Assembly: GCA_963965975.1 (NCBI GenBank)
Contig: OZ014413.1
Location: 8,582,101 to 8,646,100, forward strand
Length of the DNA: 64,000 bases
Reading direction: 5' to 3'
DNA from: Xestospongia bergquistia
Taxonomy: Eukaryota > Porifera > Demospongiae > Haplosclerida > Petrosiidae
This document shows, piece by piece, positions 1 to 10,843 of the stretch. The position numbers and the translations under genes were made by a program. How positions within the stretch are numbered: the first letter of the stretch is position 1; each line of letters begins with the position of its first letter. The notes beneath the pieces were generated by a model. The model made no database searches. It was not told the origin of the DNA and worked only from the letters and a program-made list of their open reading frames with translations.

Positions 1-1065
1 TCGTGTTATTTAAAAACAATTATTCTTCTTAGTTCTAATTTGATCCAATAGAATTAACATCACAAGTTATACTACTTCACTGTTTCCGTTGATGTGAAAT
101 TGTTGATGAATTGTGTCTTATTTACTGAATTGATCTTTTTCAGCAAATGAAAGTAAATCAATTGAATTAGTTCTTGCAAAACATCAATTTATATAATCAT
201 CTTTTATTAATTGTAAACCATCGTTTTTTATTTTTATTTTCAAAATGAAATGAAAAAACTTAAACATGATGAAGACTGACTATATAGATCACAAGTTTGT
301 CCAATATAATATATACAGATATATCCACTATTGCAATTGGAGTGTGCATAGCAATTGAGCTAGTACTGCTATACACCATGTATAGCAGTACATATACAAA
401 TGTATCCTTATAATGATAATTGAAATGATACAAACTGTATTAATAATGTTAATGTTTGGTCAAAGTAAATATTATATTGTATATTAATAGAAAAGTTATT
501 GAATTACAACAATTATCAACAGTAACTCAACTAGATACTGAGGATATTTTAACACTATCTAAACACCAAACTAATCCTGTATCAGACAGATCAGTGCAAT
601 CAAAAAGACTCCAGAGAGATGAGACTCAATCTTCCATTGAAAGTGAAGAAAGCATTGAAGTTCCTACACCACAAGTCCTCCCTCTTGTTGATGATGTATT
701 TAGATTACACACAGCTATTATAATTACTATCTTTGTTTCTGGTCAGTATTATTATTGAAATTTTAAAATCTGATTTGTTCAAACAAAGAAAATAATATCA
801 TAATAACTAATCGTTTATTTAAAAGTTTAAGGGTTTATATTATTAGCTTTAAAAATTATGAAGTGTTATATATAAAAAAGACAAAACTATTAATTGTTTG
901 ATATTGTTTAAATGCACACTTTAAAAAAGCAATAATTTAAAGGTGTCAACTTTCTATTAGTGTTCACTCAAATAATGATAAACTAATGTTAGTGATGTGT
1001 ACAATCACTAATCAATTGTAAGATCAATAATATTGTACCTTAATTGGGTATGCAGTAAAGTCACT
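1..1065. repeat. Duplicated spacer downstream of gene 1
   Basis: This stretch is a near-copy of about 20149-21640, which lies in the same position downstream of gene 4. The match runs from the left edge to about 712, skips about 450 bases that are present only in the 20.9-21.3 kb copy, then resumes and continues into the gene 1 / gene 4 coding region. Its first part also matches 11.4-11.9 kb. It shows that gene 1 and gene 4 were duplicated together with their 3' flank. The left limit is set by the window edge. Confidence 0.8.
480..758 (+). pseudogene. C-terminal exon fragment of an unrecognised gene, copy 1
   Basis: An open frame on the plus strand contains SKHQTNPVSDRSVQ, then QRDETQSSIESEESIEVPTP and LPLVDDVFRLHT. 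This Ser/Glu/Pro-rich, unstructured-looking sequence resembles a cytoplasmic tail. After FRLHT the reading diverges into junk, because about 450 bases present in the copy at 20.7-21.2 kb are missing here. A possible splice acceptor (TTATCAACAG) lies just upstream of the conserved part. The parent gene is not in the window. Most likely it is a carried-along exon relic and not an expressed gene. Confidence 0.35.
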
Positions 1066-4000
1066 TTAGTTGTTAGAGCACAATAATGACTCTCTATAGT
1101 TATCACATGATTTATAGAAGGAATCATTAGCATCTTGTAATGGTAAACGATGAGATCTTTGGTTATTACGGTATTGATATTTACGATTAAAACGTGATAA
1201 ATATTGACTGATTTTTGTAGATATGCCAATTACTTTTCTTCTCGCTTTTTTTAATTGTCCTGTAATAAATAGAATATGAGACACCAATACAATGAAGATG
1301 GTGATGAAGAACAGGAGGATAGCAGCATTACTATAAACTGCTACCTCCATATGTCCCAGGTACCATGTTGTGATGTATATAAAGGCAAGGTTGAAGAGAA
1401 GCCAACAGTCTAACAGGTTAATAAAGTTACTCTTGTATGGTTTGAACATAGACTGACCAATTATAAAGAAGAACAATATTGAGGCAATAGCTATGTAGAT
1501 AACTTGAGCATACGGTTCAATACTGTACAATATGTACATCATAATCAAAAGTAAAAGGCGAGCTACAAAACAGTACTGCTTACCATTCTTATATGGAGCA
1601 TGGATAGCTTCAAGTATTGGTCTTGTATATTCATTGGTACATCTCCAATGTCTTAGAGGTTTAGTGAAGAGGAGAAGAGCATAGGGTAGGAGGAGAGGGA
1701 AGACAACCAACGATGTGATTATCATGAGAATAACATGCTCTTTACTACCATATTCAACAGACCCATCCCAATACCATACATGATATGTCTGTTTTGAAGT
1801 AAAGACTTTAGCGGGTGTAAAGACATTGATAATTGAACCTAATAGTTTTCCAAAGAAGAGGTGTACAATAGTAACTAGTACTTGAACTGATGAGTCAGCT
1901 ATTTTGTTAGAAAGCCACAGAAAATAACGATTGAGGATAATGAGGACAACAACTATTGTCAGGAGATAAAGTGGAAATAGTAAACTGAGACCAGCTTTCC
2001 ATAACTCTGTCATCCCATTGTAAAAACATAGAGGAAATCCAAGTCCAAGATTTAGAATTGAAAGTAAAACAATTGATATTTTTCTCACCACTTCCATTTT
2101 CCCATTGTAAACACTCAACATATCTAATATCCCCACATTAGCAGCCTGAGCATAGAATATAATTCCATTGAATGTACCAGTTGTTAATGTAAGTCTGAGA
2201 GCAAATAACAGGTATATAAGAAGAGGACCAGCTACTCCATAGAGGACTAATGTCCACAACCACCAGTTACTACATTGTCTACATTCTGTAGAACCAAACA
2301 CTACACTGTAGTTTGTAGAACAATTGCCACATAAAATGCCTTCTCTGTTATAAAGACATAATGATGAATTAATCGATAAATCTTTTGAAAATATTTCAAA
2401 TTTTTTGTCTCTAGTGCTGTAACGAAAGTCGATGAGGATAGGGTCACTATTGCAGTATCCATGGTGACAATATAAAGACAAGAGAAATATAAATGTACTG
2501 TTAACTTGTACTGAACCAGCCCATGAAGTAAAAGTTGGTCTGTTAAATGTTCTAGTATTGATTCTACAGTTGGGAATGTAGCTATCAATATTTAATAGAA
2601 CTGCTGAACAGGTACAAGATCCTGTTACATTATTCAATTCAAAACCAGGTGGACAAGATTTTAGATTGATTTTAACAAGTTTTATATCAGTTATACTGGG
2701 AATTGTAAATAAGAGGGCACCATGAGGTGCATCCAATGTACTGTGATCATTGGTATGTATTGTTACATTAATGAGAGTACATTGTTTACTTTCTCTTATA
2801 ATTTGTGTATCTTCTCTCTCTGAAAACCACCAGTTAATGGGTATAAATCCAATGTTTGTATTCTTAACTGCTGCTACAGTGATAACTGAATAACTGTAAT
2901 TACCTACAGCATCAATAGCAGCCATTGAAAAATTAATTGTCTGTCCAGGATAAGCATCAGATGAATATGGCATAACAGAATTATGTAAATCACATATAGT
3001 CAGATTTACTGGAGTTGTTGAAAGTGGATATGTGTCTCCTGGTATGAAAGTAAAGATTTTCCTGTAAATATCAACAGCCATTTTAGAAGTAATAAAGTGT
3101 TTTCTCGAGTAACAGTTATACAGTTTTGATGAATACACAGCATTACCAGCAATTGTTGCTTTGTTATTTTCAAATAACACCATTATCTTTTTATAATGAG
3201 AATAATCGACTTGAAATTTGCAGTATATTTCACCATATGTATTACCTTGAGCATATATAGCTCCTCCACTAGGCAGAACTTTGTTGTTTGTAAAATTAGC
3301 TTGAAGTCCTTTTTTGAGATGAATGACACTTTCTCCAATTAACATAATAGCTGCTCCATTAATACCTGTATTGTTGTGAAAGATCATATGTCCCTCTAGA
3401 GTAATATCAGATCGAATTGCTTGTATAACTGTAGCATAGTTAGAGGCAAAAATACTAGGATTCTGTGATGATCCACCAATTTTGATATTGTTAAGTTTTG
3501 ATAAATGAAATATGCTCACTGTTGATAGCATAGATGACATTCCATATTTGTTTTGTATATTATTGTGATATGCTTTCACAGAAATCATTTCCAATTGTAT
3601 CTTGTTTTCTTTTGGTGGATATACAGCTGCAATAATACTTAATGCCAGGTTTTTTTCATAGGTGATATTAAAAAAGGAAAGTCTGATAGAAAGCTCATTG
3701 GCATTGATCATAATTATATGTATAATACTCTCTTGAGGCTTACCCAAAATATGTCCACTGAATGTGAAGGTTGTAGTAGCTATAAGCAATGAATGGTGCT
3801 TTTTGCTGTGAGCAGGATTCAATGTTGTTCTGGATACTTGATCAAAGAACATTATAAACACAATTGCACTTCCATGACATTTTTGAATCATATTATTTGT
3901 GTTAAATAGTGAGTCATTGCAAATGACAGTCCGTGAGTGTGTTTTTGTATTCAGATGTAATACTAACATTGCTCCTGCTATTGAACCAGTATTATGTTTA

Positions 4001-4878
4001 AAGCTACATCTTGATAAATTAACTTGAGCTGTAGTGTCATTTTGAGTATAGAGTATTGTAAGTCCTGCAGCATTGATGACTGGATTTGGAGTTGTTTCAT
4101 TAATGGAAGAATTATAGAAGTCAGTAGCACACACTAGTCCAGGATAGACTATATACTCATAATTGTGTATGAATAGTGAGTCTGTAATCTTTACTTGGTA
4201 TTGGCTTAAATTATAGTGTGAATTTTTATATAATATCAACACTCCACTACCAAAACTGTAGTTAATTTGAGATGCCACTATAAGACCATAAGACCCTATT
4301 ACATTAATAGAATCCAAAGTACCATTAGGTAAGTTAACAGCTACAATAGCAAACCCATGGTACAGGGATATGCTCACATCTTTCATAGCAAGTTGACTGA
4401 TCTCAATGAACACCAGTACAGCAGCATGATATTGTGTGAAGTAGACAAGAGAACTTGTAAAGTTGATAATTGCTATTTGTTCCTTATCAAGGGTGCTGAG
4501 GTTAGCACCACAACCAATAAATGTCACTCTCTGTAGAGTCAGACTACTACTTCCAGTGAAGGCAAATCCGATAGTTGGATGGGTAGTGTTGTCATAAGTA
4601 GAAGAGATACATTGAATAGTAGCCATTGAGTGGTTACCTTGTATGATAAGTGAGTAGTTGGTATTAATGGTACACAAACTCCCATTACCACTAATATTGT
4701 AGAGAGTATCAAGTAGGAGAAGAGTAGTGTCACCAGTGTAATAATATTGATGACACAAGTATGACTGGAGGAGACAATCTTGTGAAGTAATATTGATTAC
4801 CTTATTACATTTACTACATATCAGTAGTAAGTGAAAGAGGAGTACTAACATAAACCACTTCATGTTGTCAGTGAACAT
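1066..4878 (-). CDS. Gene 1: beta-helix ectodomain multi-pass membrane receptor-like protein, type A membrane domain
   Basis: Single intronless frame of 1270 aa. Start MFTDNMKW, followed by a signal peptide (about residues 6-25, FHLLLICSKC). Residues about 30-740 are a rung-like ectodomain rich in N-x-S/T sequons, with beta-helix motifs such as NFTNNKVLPSGGAIYA and FENNKATIAGNAVY. A Cys-rich stretch follows (CPPGFELNN; NREGILCGNC; SVVFGSTECRQC, about 845-870). About 8-10 membrane helices occupy about 872-1205, with loop motif VWYWDGSVEYG and EAIHAPYKNGKQY. The tail has basic clusters and ends near NDSFYKSCDNYRE. Most like gene 4, with which it shares flanks. The family has no name known to me; surface receptor or channel is inference. 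The methionine of MKWFML is an alternative start. Confidence 0.87.
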   Translation of the reverse strand: MFTDNMKWFMLVLLFHLLLICSKCNKVINITSQDCLLQSYLCHQYYYTGDTTLLLLDTLYNISGNGSLCTINTNYSLIIQGNHSMATIQCISSTYDNTTHPTIGFAFTGSSSLTLQRVTFIGCGANLSTLDKEQIAIINFTSSLVYFTQYHAAVLVFIEISQLAMKDVSISLYHGFAIVAVNLPNGTLDSINVIGSYGLIVASQINYSFGSGVLILYKNSHYNLSQYQVKITDSLFIHNYEYIVYPGLVCATDFYNSSINETTPNPVINAAGLTILYTQNDTTAQVNLSRCSFKHNTGSIAGAMLVLHLNTKTHSRTVICNDSLFNTNNMIQKCHGSAIVFIMFFDQVSRTTLNPAHSKKHHSLLIATTTFTFSGHILGKPQESIIHIIMINANELSIRLSFFNITYEKNLALSIIAAVYPPKENKIQLEMISVKAYHNNIQNKYGMSSMLSTVSIFHLSKLNNIKIGGSSQNPSIFASNYATVIQAIRSDITLEGHMIFHNNTGINGAAIMLIGESVIHLKKGLQANFTNNKVLPSGGAIYAQGNTYGEIYCKFQVDYSHYKKIMVLFENNKATIAGNAVYSSKLYNCYSRKHFITSKMAVDIYRKIFTFIPGDTYPLSTTPVNLTICDLHNSVMPYSSDAYPGQTINFSMAAIDAVGNYSYSVITVAAVKNTNIGFIPINWWFSEREDTQIIRESKQCTLINVTIHTNDHSTLDAPHGALLFTIPSITDIKLVKINLKSCPPGFELNNVTGSCTCSAVLLNIDSYIPNCRINTRTFNRPTFTSWAGSVQVNSTFIFLLSLYCHHGYCNSDPILIDFRYSTRDKKFEIFSKDLSINSSLCLYNREGILCGNCSTNYSVVFGSTECRQCSNWWLWTLVLYGVAGPLLIYLLFALRLTLTTGTFNGIIFYAQAANVGILDMLSVYNGKMEVVRKISIVLLSILNLGLGFPLCFYNGMTELWKAGLSLLFPLYLLTIVVVLIILNRYFLWLSNKIADSSVQVLVTIVHLFFGKLLGSIINVFTPAKVFTSKQTYHVWYWDGSVEYGSKEHVILMIITSLVVFPLLLPYALLLFTKPLRHWRCTNEYTRPILEAIHAPYKNGKQYCFVARLLLLIMMYILYSIEPYAQVIYIAIASILFFFIIGQSMFKPYKSNFINLLDCWLLFNLAFIYITTWYLGHMEVAVYSNAAILLFFITIFIVLVSHILFITGQLKKARRKVIGISTKISQYLSRFNRKYQYRNNQRSHRLPLQDANDSFYKSCDNYRESLLCSNN

Positions 4879-5875
4879 ATCACTAATTTGATCAATAGAA
4901 GGTAACTTTACAATAATTTAAACTACGTCACTATTTTCCATTTGTGTATAGTTGTCAAAATACTGTGTTCAATTAAATGTAAAGATTCTTGTTGTGCAAA
5001 TAAAATTCTACCATTGACCTATATTAATCATGACAAGAAATAGGTCTCTTAAATGAACAATTTGTATAACAATCATCATTGATAACTTATGTTATTTACA
5101 AATAAGTTATTGCTTTTAGTTTTAATTTGATTTAATAAAATTTAACTATTTATTATCAATTTGTATAAATTTGTTGATCAATTATATTCTATTGTTTTAA
5201 AATTGAAAGAAAACACAGTTGAATTAGTTCATTCATGTAAAAACACCAGTTTACATAATCACCTTTATTAATTGTAAACAATCGTCTTTTATTTCCACTT
5301 TCAACATAAAATGGACAAACTTGAACATGATGAAGACTGACTATAGATCATAAATTTGTCTAATATATATGTAATGATATATCTATTATTGCAAGTGTAG
5401 AAAATAAGGAATTCAGCTAGTACTGCAATGCACTCATTTCATTTCAATGTATATATCTGTTGTAAAGCATCTACTTTGAAATGACATAAGCAAAGTGAAG
5501 AGATGTTAGTTATATTGTTGATAGACCAACATATGTATTAAGATACAATACTAATTCTAAGTGGAGCACTACAGTTACTGGATGATCTTTTTTTATCTTT
5601 TAGTAAAAGTTGAATCTACTAACTACCAATCATAAAATTGTTGTCATTTCCTTTGACAATTTGCTAAACATCTTCTACACAATCACTTGAGAACCACAAG
5701 TTCAATGAAGTTTTTATTTTTAGATTTATGGACAGAGCCAGCTCAAGAAAGTCAGAGTAAATTAAAGATAAAAATGTTTAATGTATCTTTATAATGAAAA
5801 TGAAACAGGCTGTATTAAATAATGATACAAAGTAAAAGTTTTATAGTAAATTAATAGAAAAAAATGTGAAGAATT
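4879..5875. other. Spacer between genes 1 and 2 (duplicated 5' flank)
   Basis: The half next to gene 1 (about 4900-5480) matches the spacers at 11.25-11.75 kb and 19.95-20.5 kb, though more diverged, so it is the shared 5' flank of array genes. About 5410-5880 matches 12720-13200. No separate gene was seen. Confidence 0.6.
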
Positions 5876-5936
5876 ATTTAAGGGTTTTGAGAGGCTCACA
5901 ATATTTAGAGTAATTATCATAAAAACAACCAACAAT
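5876..5936 (-). pseudogene. Relic of a type B gene C-terminus
   Basis: A short stretch repeats the extreme 3' end of gene 2. The sequence around gagaggctcacaatattta corresponds to the tail segment SYSNYREPL read on the minus strand, ending just upstream of a degraded stop region. Nothing upstream of the tail remains. Similar relics lie at 11.94 and 13.15 kb, so this is one of several leftovers of unequal exchange. Confidence 0.5.
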
Positions 5937-6075
5937 GTAACTTAAAAACAAACAAAATTAAATTAATAAGTGAGTATTAATAAGACTAAAGTAAAAATTA
6001 CTACACACACATTCACACATATCAAACTTTAGATGATAATGTACAGTTTATTAAGATGGTAAATGTTATAAATTA

Positions 6076-9000
6076 TTATGGACTTATGAGGGGTTCACGA
6101 TAGTTAGAATAGCTATCATCAAAAAATGAAGAGTCCAACTCTTCTCTAAAATCTTTGGGTCGTGACATTGGTTGTGAATTCATAAGACATTGGGTCATTT
6201 TCTTGATTAAGTTTTGAACAACATTGATATAACGTATAAAACGAGCTTGTTGTCCAGTAACTAACACTATATGATAGAATACAACTACAGAGAATGTAAA
6301 CATCAGTATAAATACAAATGTGATATTCAATATTCCAGATATACAATATTCTTCCTCCTTAATAAAGTACCAATTAGTACATGCAATAATACCATAATTG
6401 ATCATTACAGAAAGATCTAAAAAGTTTATAATCTTGTTTTTAAATGGTCTTAGATAAGCTTGAACAGTGACAAACAAAAAATAAACAGGTAAATAAATAG
6501 TCAATGGAAGTAGAAGATCCTTGCCACGATAGATAGTATACAATATGTAAAGTAATATCAGTAAGAATTGTCTAGCAGAGAACCAATATTGTTTGTTGTA
6601 TTTATAAGGAGCATGAATAGCTTCATATATTGGTCGAAGATATTCTCTTATCTTGTTAGATTTCATTAGTACACGACCAGTTAGAATTATTATCATGTAA
6701 GGTATTAGAAAGATACCAACTATCACTGATGTTACTATCATTAACTTCATGTGATTTGTGTCACCATATGTAACACTGCCATCATTTAACCAAACAAATT
6801 GTGATTCATTCATAGTACTGTTGTATATATGGACAGATGTGAAGACATCAATAATTGCTAGTAATAATTTTGAGAAGGAGAGGTGTACAACAGTAACTAG
6901 TACTTGAACTGAGGAGTGAGCTATTTTGTTAGAAAGCCTTAGAGAAAAACGACTGAGAATAACAAGGACAACAACCAATGTCAGGAGATAAAGTGGAAAT
7001 AGTAAACTGAGACCAGCTTTCCATAATTCATTCATTCCATTGTAAAAACAAAGAGGAAAACCAAGATTCAGATTCATTGTTGATAGCCAAAACACTGCCA
7101 CCTTCATAAAAAACCAAATTATTGGCAAACAGTGACTAGCTTTAATAGACAGAACATCTAATAATCCAGTGCTAGCCACCTGAGTATAGAATATAATTCC
7201 ATTAACTGTACCAGTTGTTAATGTAAGTCTGAGAGTATATAACAGGTAAATGAGGAGGGGACCAGCTACTGCATAGAGAACTAGTGTCCCCAACCACCAG
7301 TTACTACAATATCTACATTCTGTAGAACCAAACACTACACTGTAATTAACACCATTAACAGTAGAACATTTGCTGCATAAAATTCCTTCTCTATTGTTAA
7401 CACACAATGATGAATGATGTGATAAATCTTTGGAGGTAAGTAAAAACTTTCTATCTGTACTATTATAAAGAAAAATCCCAAGATTAGGGCCAACATTGCA
7501 GTATCCATAATTGCAATGTATAGCTAATAGGAAAATAGGTGGTGTCTTATTATTAACTTGTATTAAACCAGCCCATGATGTTACAGTTGGTCTGTTAAAT
7601 GTTTTAGTATTAATACTACAGTTAGGAGTGTAGCCATCAATATTCAATGATAAGAAGACATTGGAACAGATACAAGATCCTGTACTCAATTCAAAACCTG
7701 GTGGACAAGGTTTCAAATGTATGTCAACAACTCTTATGTCCATTGTACTGGGTATTGTGAATAGGAGTTTACCACTATAAGGTAATGTACTGTTATCTTT
7801 GGTATGTATAGTTACATTAATAAGAGTACAATTATCACTTTCACTTATAACTTGTGTATTTTCTCTCTCTGAAAACCACCAGTTAATATGAATATATCCA
7901 AAATTTGTTTCCTTTACTGCAGCTATAGTAACAATTGAGTAACTATAGTGACCTACAGCATCAATAGCAGCCATTGAAAAAGTATTTGTTTGTCCAGGAT
8001 AAGTATCATTTGTATATGATATATCAGAATTATGTGAATCACATATAGTCAGTTTTGTTGGAGTAGTATAAATGTCTCGAGTGTAATTATTGAAAATGCA
8101 GTCATAAATCTTTGTTGAAGTAATATATTCATTACCAATGTAACAGTTATATAGTTTTGATGCATAGACAGACTTACCAGCAACATTAGCTGTATTATAA
8201 TCAAATAATACTGATATATTGTTATAATTAGATAAATTGACTTGAAATGTACACTTTGTTACACTAAATGTATTGTCTAAAGCATATATAGCTCCTCCAC
8301 TAGACAGAGCTGTATTGTTGGTAAAGTTGGCTTGAAGTCCTTGAGTGAGATGAATGACACTATCTCCTATTAACATAATAGCTCCTCCATTAATACCTGT
8401 ATTGCTGTGAAAGACCACATGTCCTTCTAGAGTGATATCAGATCGAATTGCAAGTATAACTGTACCAATGTTAAATGAAAAATGACTAGGGTTTGTTGCC
8501 GATCCAGTTATAGTTATATTGTTAATGTCTGATAAATGAAAGATGCTGACTATTGATACTATTAAATTTTTAGCTGCAAAGATTATATCTGGGATTCCAT
8601 TATAATATGCTTTTACAGAATTCATTACAAATTGTATATTATTTTCCACTGGAGGGTATGAAGCTGCAAAAATACAAGATGAAGAATTTGAAGTATATGT
8701 ATTATTGAAAGTAACATTGGAAAAATTGAAAGTGATGGAATATTTTTTAACATTAATAATAGCCATATACACTCCACCTTGTTGTTTACTGGTAAAAACA
8801 TCAGAGTGGGAGACTGAAATTACCACATCTTTCATTAACAAGGGATAATAAACTTTATTGGCATATGTTAATAATGACTTTGATATGTGATCAAAGAACA
8901 TAATTAATACGAGGGCACTTCCAAGACATATTTGGTCACTGCCATTTGTATCAAACACTGAATCATTGTGAATAGAAGTCTGTGAGTGAGTTATTGTGTT

Positions 9001-9927
9001 CAGATGTAATACTAACATAGCTCCTGCTATTGAACCAATATTTCCTGTAAAATTACAATGTGATATATTAACTTGAGCTTTAGTGTCATTTTGAGTATAG
9101 AGTATTGTAAGTCCTGCAGCATTGATAACTGGATTTTGAGTTGTTTCATTAATGGAAGAATTATAAAAGTCAGTAGCACACATTAATCCAGGATAGACTA
9201 TATACTCATAATTGTGTATGAATAGTGAGTCTGTAATCTTTACTTGGTATTGGCTTAAATTATAGTGTGAATTTTTATATAACAACAACATTCCACTACC
9301 AATACTGTAGTTATTTTGAGATGCTACTTTAAAGCTTAGATAACTAGATACATTAATAGAATCCAAAGTTCCATTTGGTAAGTTAACAGCTACAATAGCA
9401 AACCCATAGTACTGTGATATACTCACATCTCTCATAACAAGATGATTGATCTCAGTGAACACCAGAACAGCAGCATGATATTGTGTGAAGTAGACAAGAG
9501 AACTGGTAGAGTTGACAATGTCAAGTTGTTCATTATCAAGGGTAATAACGTTAGCACCAAAACCAATAAATGTCACTCTCTGTAGAGTCAGACTACTACT
9601 TCCAGTGAAGGCAAATCCAATAGTTGGATGGGTATTGTTAACATAAGTGGAAGAGATACATTGAATAGTAGCCATCGAATGGTTACTTTGTATAGTGAGT
9701 GAGTAGTTGGTTTTAATGGTACACATACTCCCATTACCACTAATATTGTAGACAGTATCCAGGAGGAGAAGAGTAGTATCACCAGTGTAATTATAGTGAT
9801 GACACAAGTATGACTGGAGGGGATGATCTTGTGAAGTAATATTGATTACCTTATTACATTTACTACATATCAGTAGTAAGTGAAAGAGGAATACCAACAT
9901 AAGCCACTTCATGTTGTCAGTGAACAT
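6076..9927 (-). CDS. Gene 2: beta-helix ectodomain multi-pass membrane receptor-like protein, type B membrane domain
   Basis: Intronless. The frame is open from 10014, but the start MFTDNMKW at 9927 (MKW at 9912) is preferred because it aligns with the other array genes and begins directly before the signal peptide; this gives 1283 aa. The ectodomain is almost the same as gene 3 through NREGILCSKCSTVNG and SVVFGSTECRYC. From the first membrane helix onward it differs from the other intact genes: NGIIFYTQVASTGLLDVLS, a loop VWLNDGSVTYG in place of VWYWDGSVEYG, and a tail ending FFDDSYSNYREPLISP. This second membrane-domain version (type B) otherwise survives only in broken copies at 11.9-15 kb. 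It keeps EAIHAPYK. Function unknown. Confidence 0.87.
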   Translation of the reverse strand: MFTDNMKWLMLVFLFHLLLICSKCNKVINITSQDHPLQSYLCHHYNYTGDTTLLLLDTVYNISGNGSMCTIKTNYSLTIQSNHSMATIQCISSTYVNNTHPTIGFAFTGSSSLTLQRVTFIGFGANVITLDNEQLDIVNSTSSLVYFTQYHAAVLVFTEINHLVMRDVSISQYYGFAIVAVNLPNGTLDSINVSSYLSFKVASQNNYSIGSGMLLLYKNSHYNLSQYQVKITDSLFIHNYEYIVYPGLMCATDFYNSSINETTQNPVINAAGLTILYTQNDTKAQVNISHCNFTGNIGSIAGAMLVLHLNTITHSQTSIHNDSVFDTNGSDQICLGSALVLIMFFDHISKSLLTYANKVYYPLLMKDVVISVSHSDVFTSKQQGGVYMAIINVKKYSITFNFSNVTFNNTYTSNSSSCIFAASYPPVENNIQFVMNSVKAYYNGIPDIIFAAKNLIVSIVSIFHLSDINNITITGSATNPSHFSFNIGTVILAIRSDITLEGHVVFHSNTGINGGAIMLIGDSVIHLTQGLQANFTNNTALSSGGAIYALDNTFSVTKCTFQVNLSNYNNISVLFDYNTANVAGKSVYASKLYNCYIGNEYITSTKIYDCIFNNYTRDIYTTPTKLTICDSHNSDISYTNDTYPGQTNTFSMAAIDAVGHYSYSIVTIAAVKETNFGYIHINWWFSERENTQVISESDNCTLINVTIHTKDNSTLPYSGKLLFTIPSTMDIRVVDIHLKPCPPGFELSTGSCICSNVFLSLNIDGYTPNCSINTKTFNRPTVTSWAGLIQVNNKTPPIFLLAIHCNYGYCNVGPNLGIFLYNSTDRKFLLTSKDLSHHSSLCVNNREGILCSKCSTVNGVNYSVVFGSTECRYCSNWWLGTLVLYAVAGPLLIYLLYTLRLTLTTGTVNGIIFYTQVASTGLLDVLSIKASHCLPIIWFFMKVAVFWLSTMNLNLGFPLCFYNGMNELWKAGLSLLFPLYLLTLVVVLVILSRFSLRLSNKIAHSSVQVLVTVVHLSFSKLLLAIIDVFTSVHIYNSTMNESQFVWLNDGSVTYGDTNHMKLMIVTSVIVGIFLIPYMIIILTGRVLMKSNKIREYLRPIYEAIHAPYKYNKQYWFSARQFLLILLYILYTIYRGKDLLLPLTIYLPVYFLFVTVQAYLRPFKNKIINFLDLSVMINYGIIACTNWYFIKEEEYCISGILNITFVFILMFTFSVVVFYHIVLVTGQQARFIRYINVVQNLIKKMTQCLMNSQPMSRPKDFREELDSSFFDDSYSNYREPLISP

Positions 9928-10080
9928 ATCATCTATTTTATTTATTAAGATAGCTTTCCAATTTAAACTAACTGTCCATTTGTCTAAAGATGATGATAAA
10001 CTGTGTCTAAACATGATTCTTGTGTTTACAGTAACCTAACCATTCATTTGAATGAACAAGTGAAAGTAAACTATCTTAAC
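9928..10080 (-). promoter_or_regulatory. Conserved 5' flank of gene 2
   Basis: About 150 bases directly upstream of the start are shared with the flanks of gene 3 (19243-19390), gene 4 (25518-25680) and gene 6 (48058-48225): an AATTTAAACTAACTG-like block, a TCTATTCAAATGTAAA-like block, then ACAAGTGAAAGTAAA. The frame of gene 2 (and 3) stays open through this region, but genes 4 and 6 do not share that frame, so it is more likely 5' UTR/promoter than coding. No TATA box or start site can be fixed by eye. Confidence 0.35.
10058..10067. promoter_or_regulatory. IRF-site-like AAGTGAAAGT, gene 2
   Basis: AAGTGAAAGT lies 131 bases upstream of the MFTDN start. It equals the core of vertebrate interferon-beta PRDI-type IRF sites (known motif). 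The same sequence occurs at the same distance from gene 3 and about 158 bases from gene 6. Use as a regulatory site is inference. Confidence 0.25.
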
Positions 10081-10843
10081 TTCATTCTCCAGTAAATAGT
10101 TTAGGTAATAATCACCTATTATACTTCTATTTAAAAGATTTGCTTATTGGTTTCATGATCTATTACTTTGGATGTAAACAAACTACTTAGTTTTCAATTA
10201 TGTCCATTTCCTTAGTGTAGAAGATGATGATAAACTTTTTCTATTCAAATATAGTGTGCTTATAATATTACTCCATTTGAATTGACCAGTTAAAGTAAAT
10301 GAACTTGCATTATTGTTTACATAAACATCAGTTTAGATGACAATTACCTTTGTACCTTTTCTAAGACAATTGCATTTGATTTACTTTCATTTTAAATACA
10401 TTAAGCATGTTCTAGCTGTATAGGATATACTTGTTGTCATTAGCAGATCAATATACCATATATGACAATATCATTATGATATGTATGTGTTAGTACTAAC
10501 TACATTGAGTTTTATATGCTTCAAAAGAAAAAATAATTTGAAGCCTACTAATACTTATAAATATTTAAAAATTAATGTGTTGAATATATTAATAACCATG
10601 TTCTTCTCCCCATAACAACGATATCAAAACCAGTCAAAAAATTGTGTATTCTCTACATGTATTCCTATCAAAGGAGAGAATTACCAACCAAAGTATAAGA
10701 TATGAGTTAAGTACCCAATCAAAAAGATTAATGATAGAAAGGTATACCTGTCTATCTCAAGCAACAAAATGTGTATAATAATTAGCAAAACTGCATGTAA
10801 CAAATATTTATTATATTGATTTTAACATTGCTTCTATCTAATT
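10081..10843. repeat. Shortened copy of the gene 4-gene 5 spacer
   Basis: About 10160-10400 resembles 25770-25990 (shared TAAACAAACT..., GTGTGCTTATAAT-like blocks) and about 10600-10760 resembles 26180-26290 and 26690-26710. It is therefore a deleted version of the spacer between genes 4 and 5, standing in front of a deleted gene 5-like copy. No gene seen. Confidence 0.55.

Noticed and set aside
2301-2588. 95-codon frame inside gene 1 (and its match inside gene 4)
   Set aside because: It is an out-of-frame reading of the Cys-rich stalk with no start context or domain of its own.
4539-4733. A 64-codon same-strand frame repeated inside genes 1, 2, 4 and 5
   Set aside because: It is a shifted reading of the signal-peptide/first-rung region; it recurs only because the parent genes are duplicates and is absent from genes 7 and 8.
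9928-10014. N-terminal extension of gene 2 (and up to 19473 in gene 3)
   Set aside because: The open extension exists only in the duplicated pair; other members begin at MFTDN or MKW right before the signal peptide.
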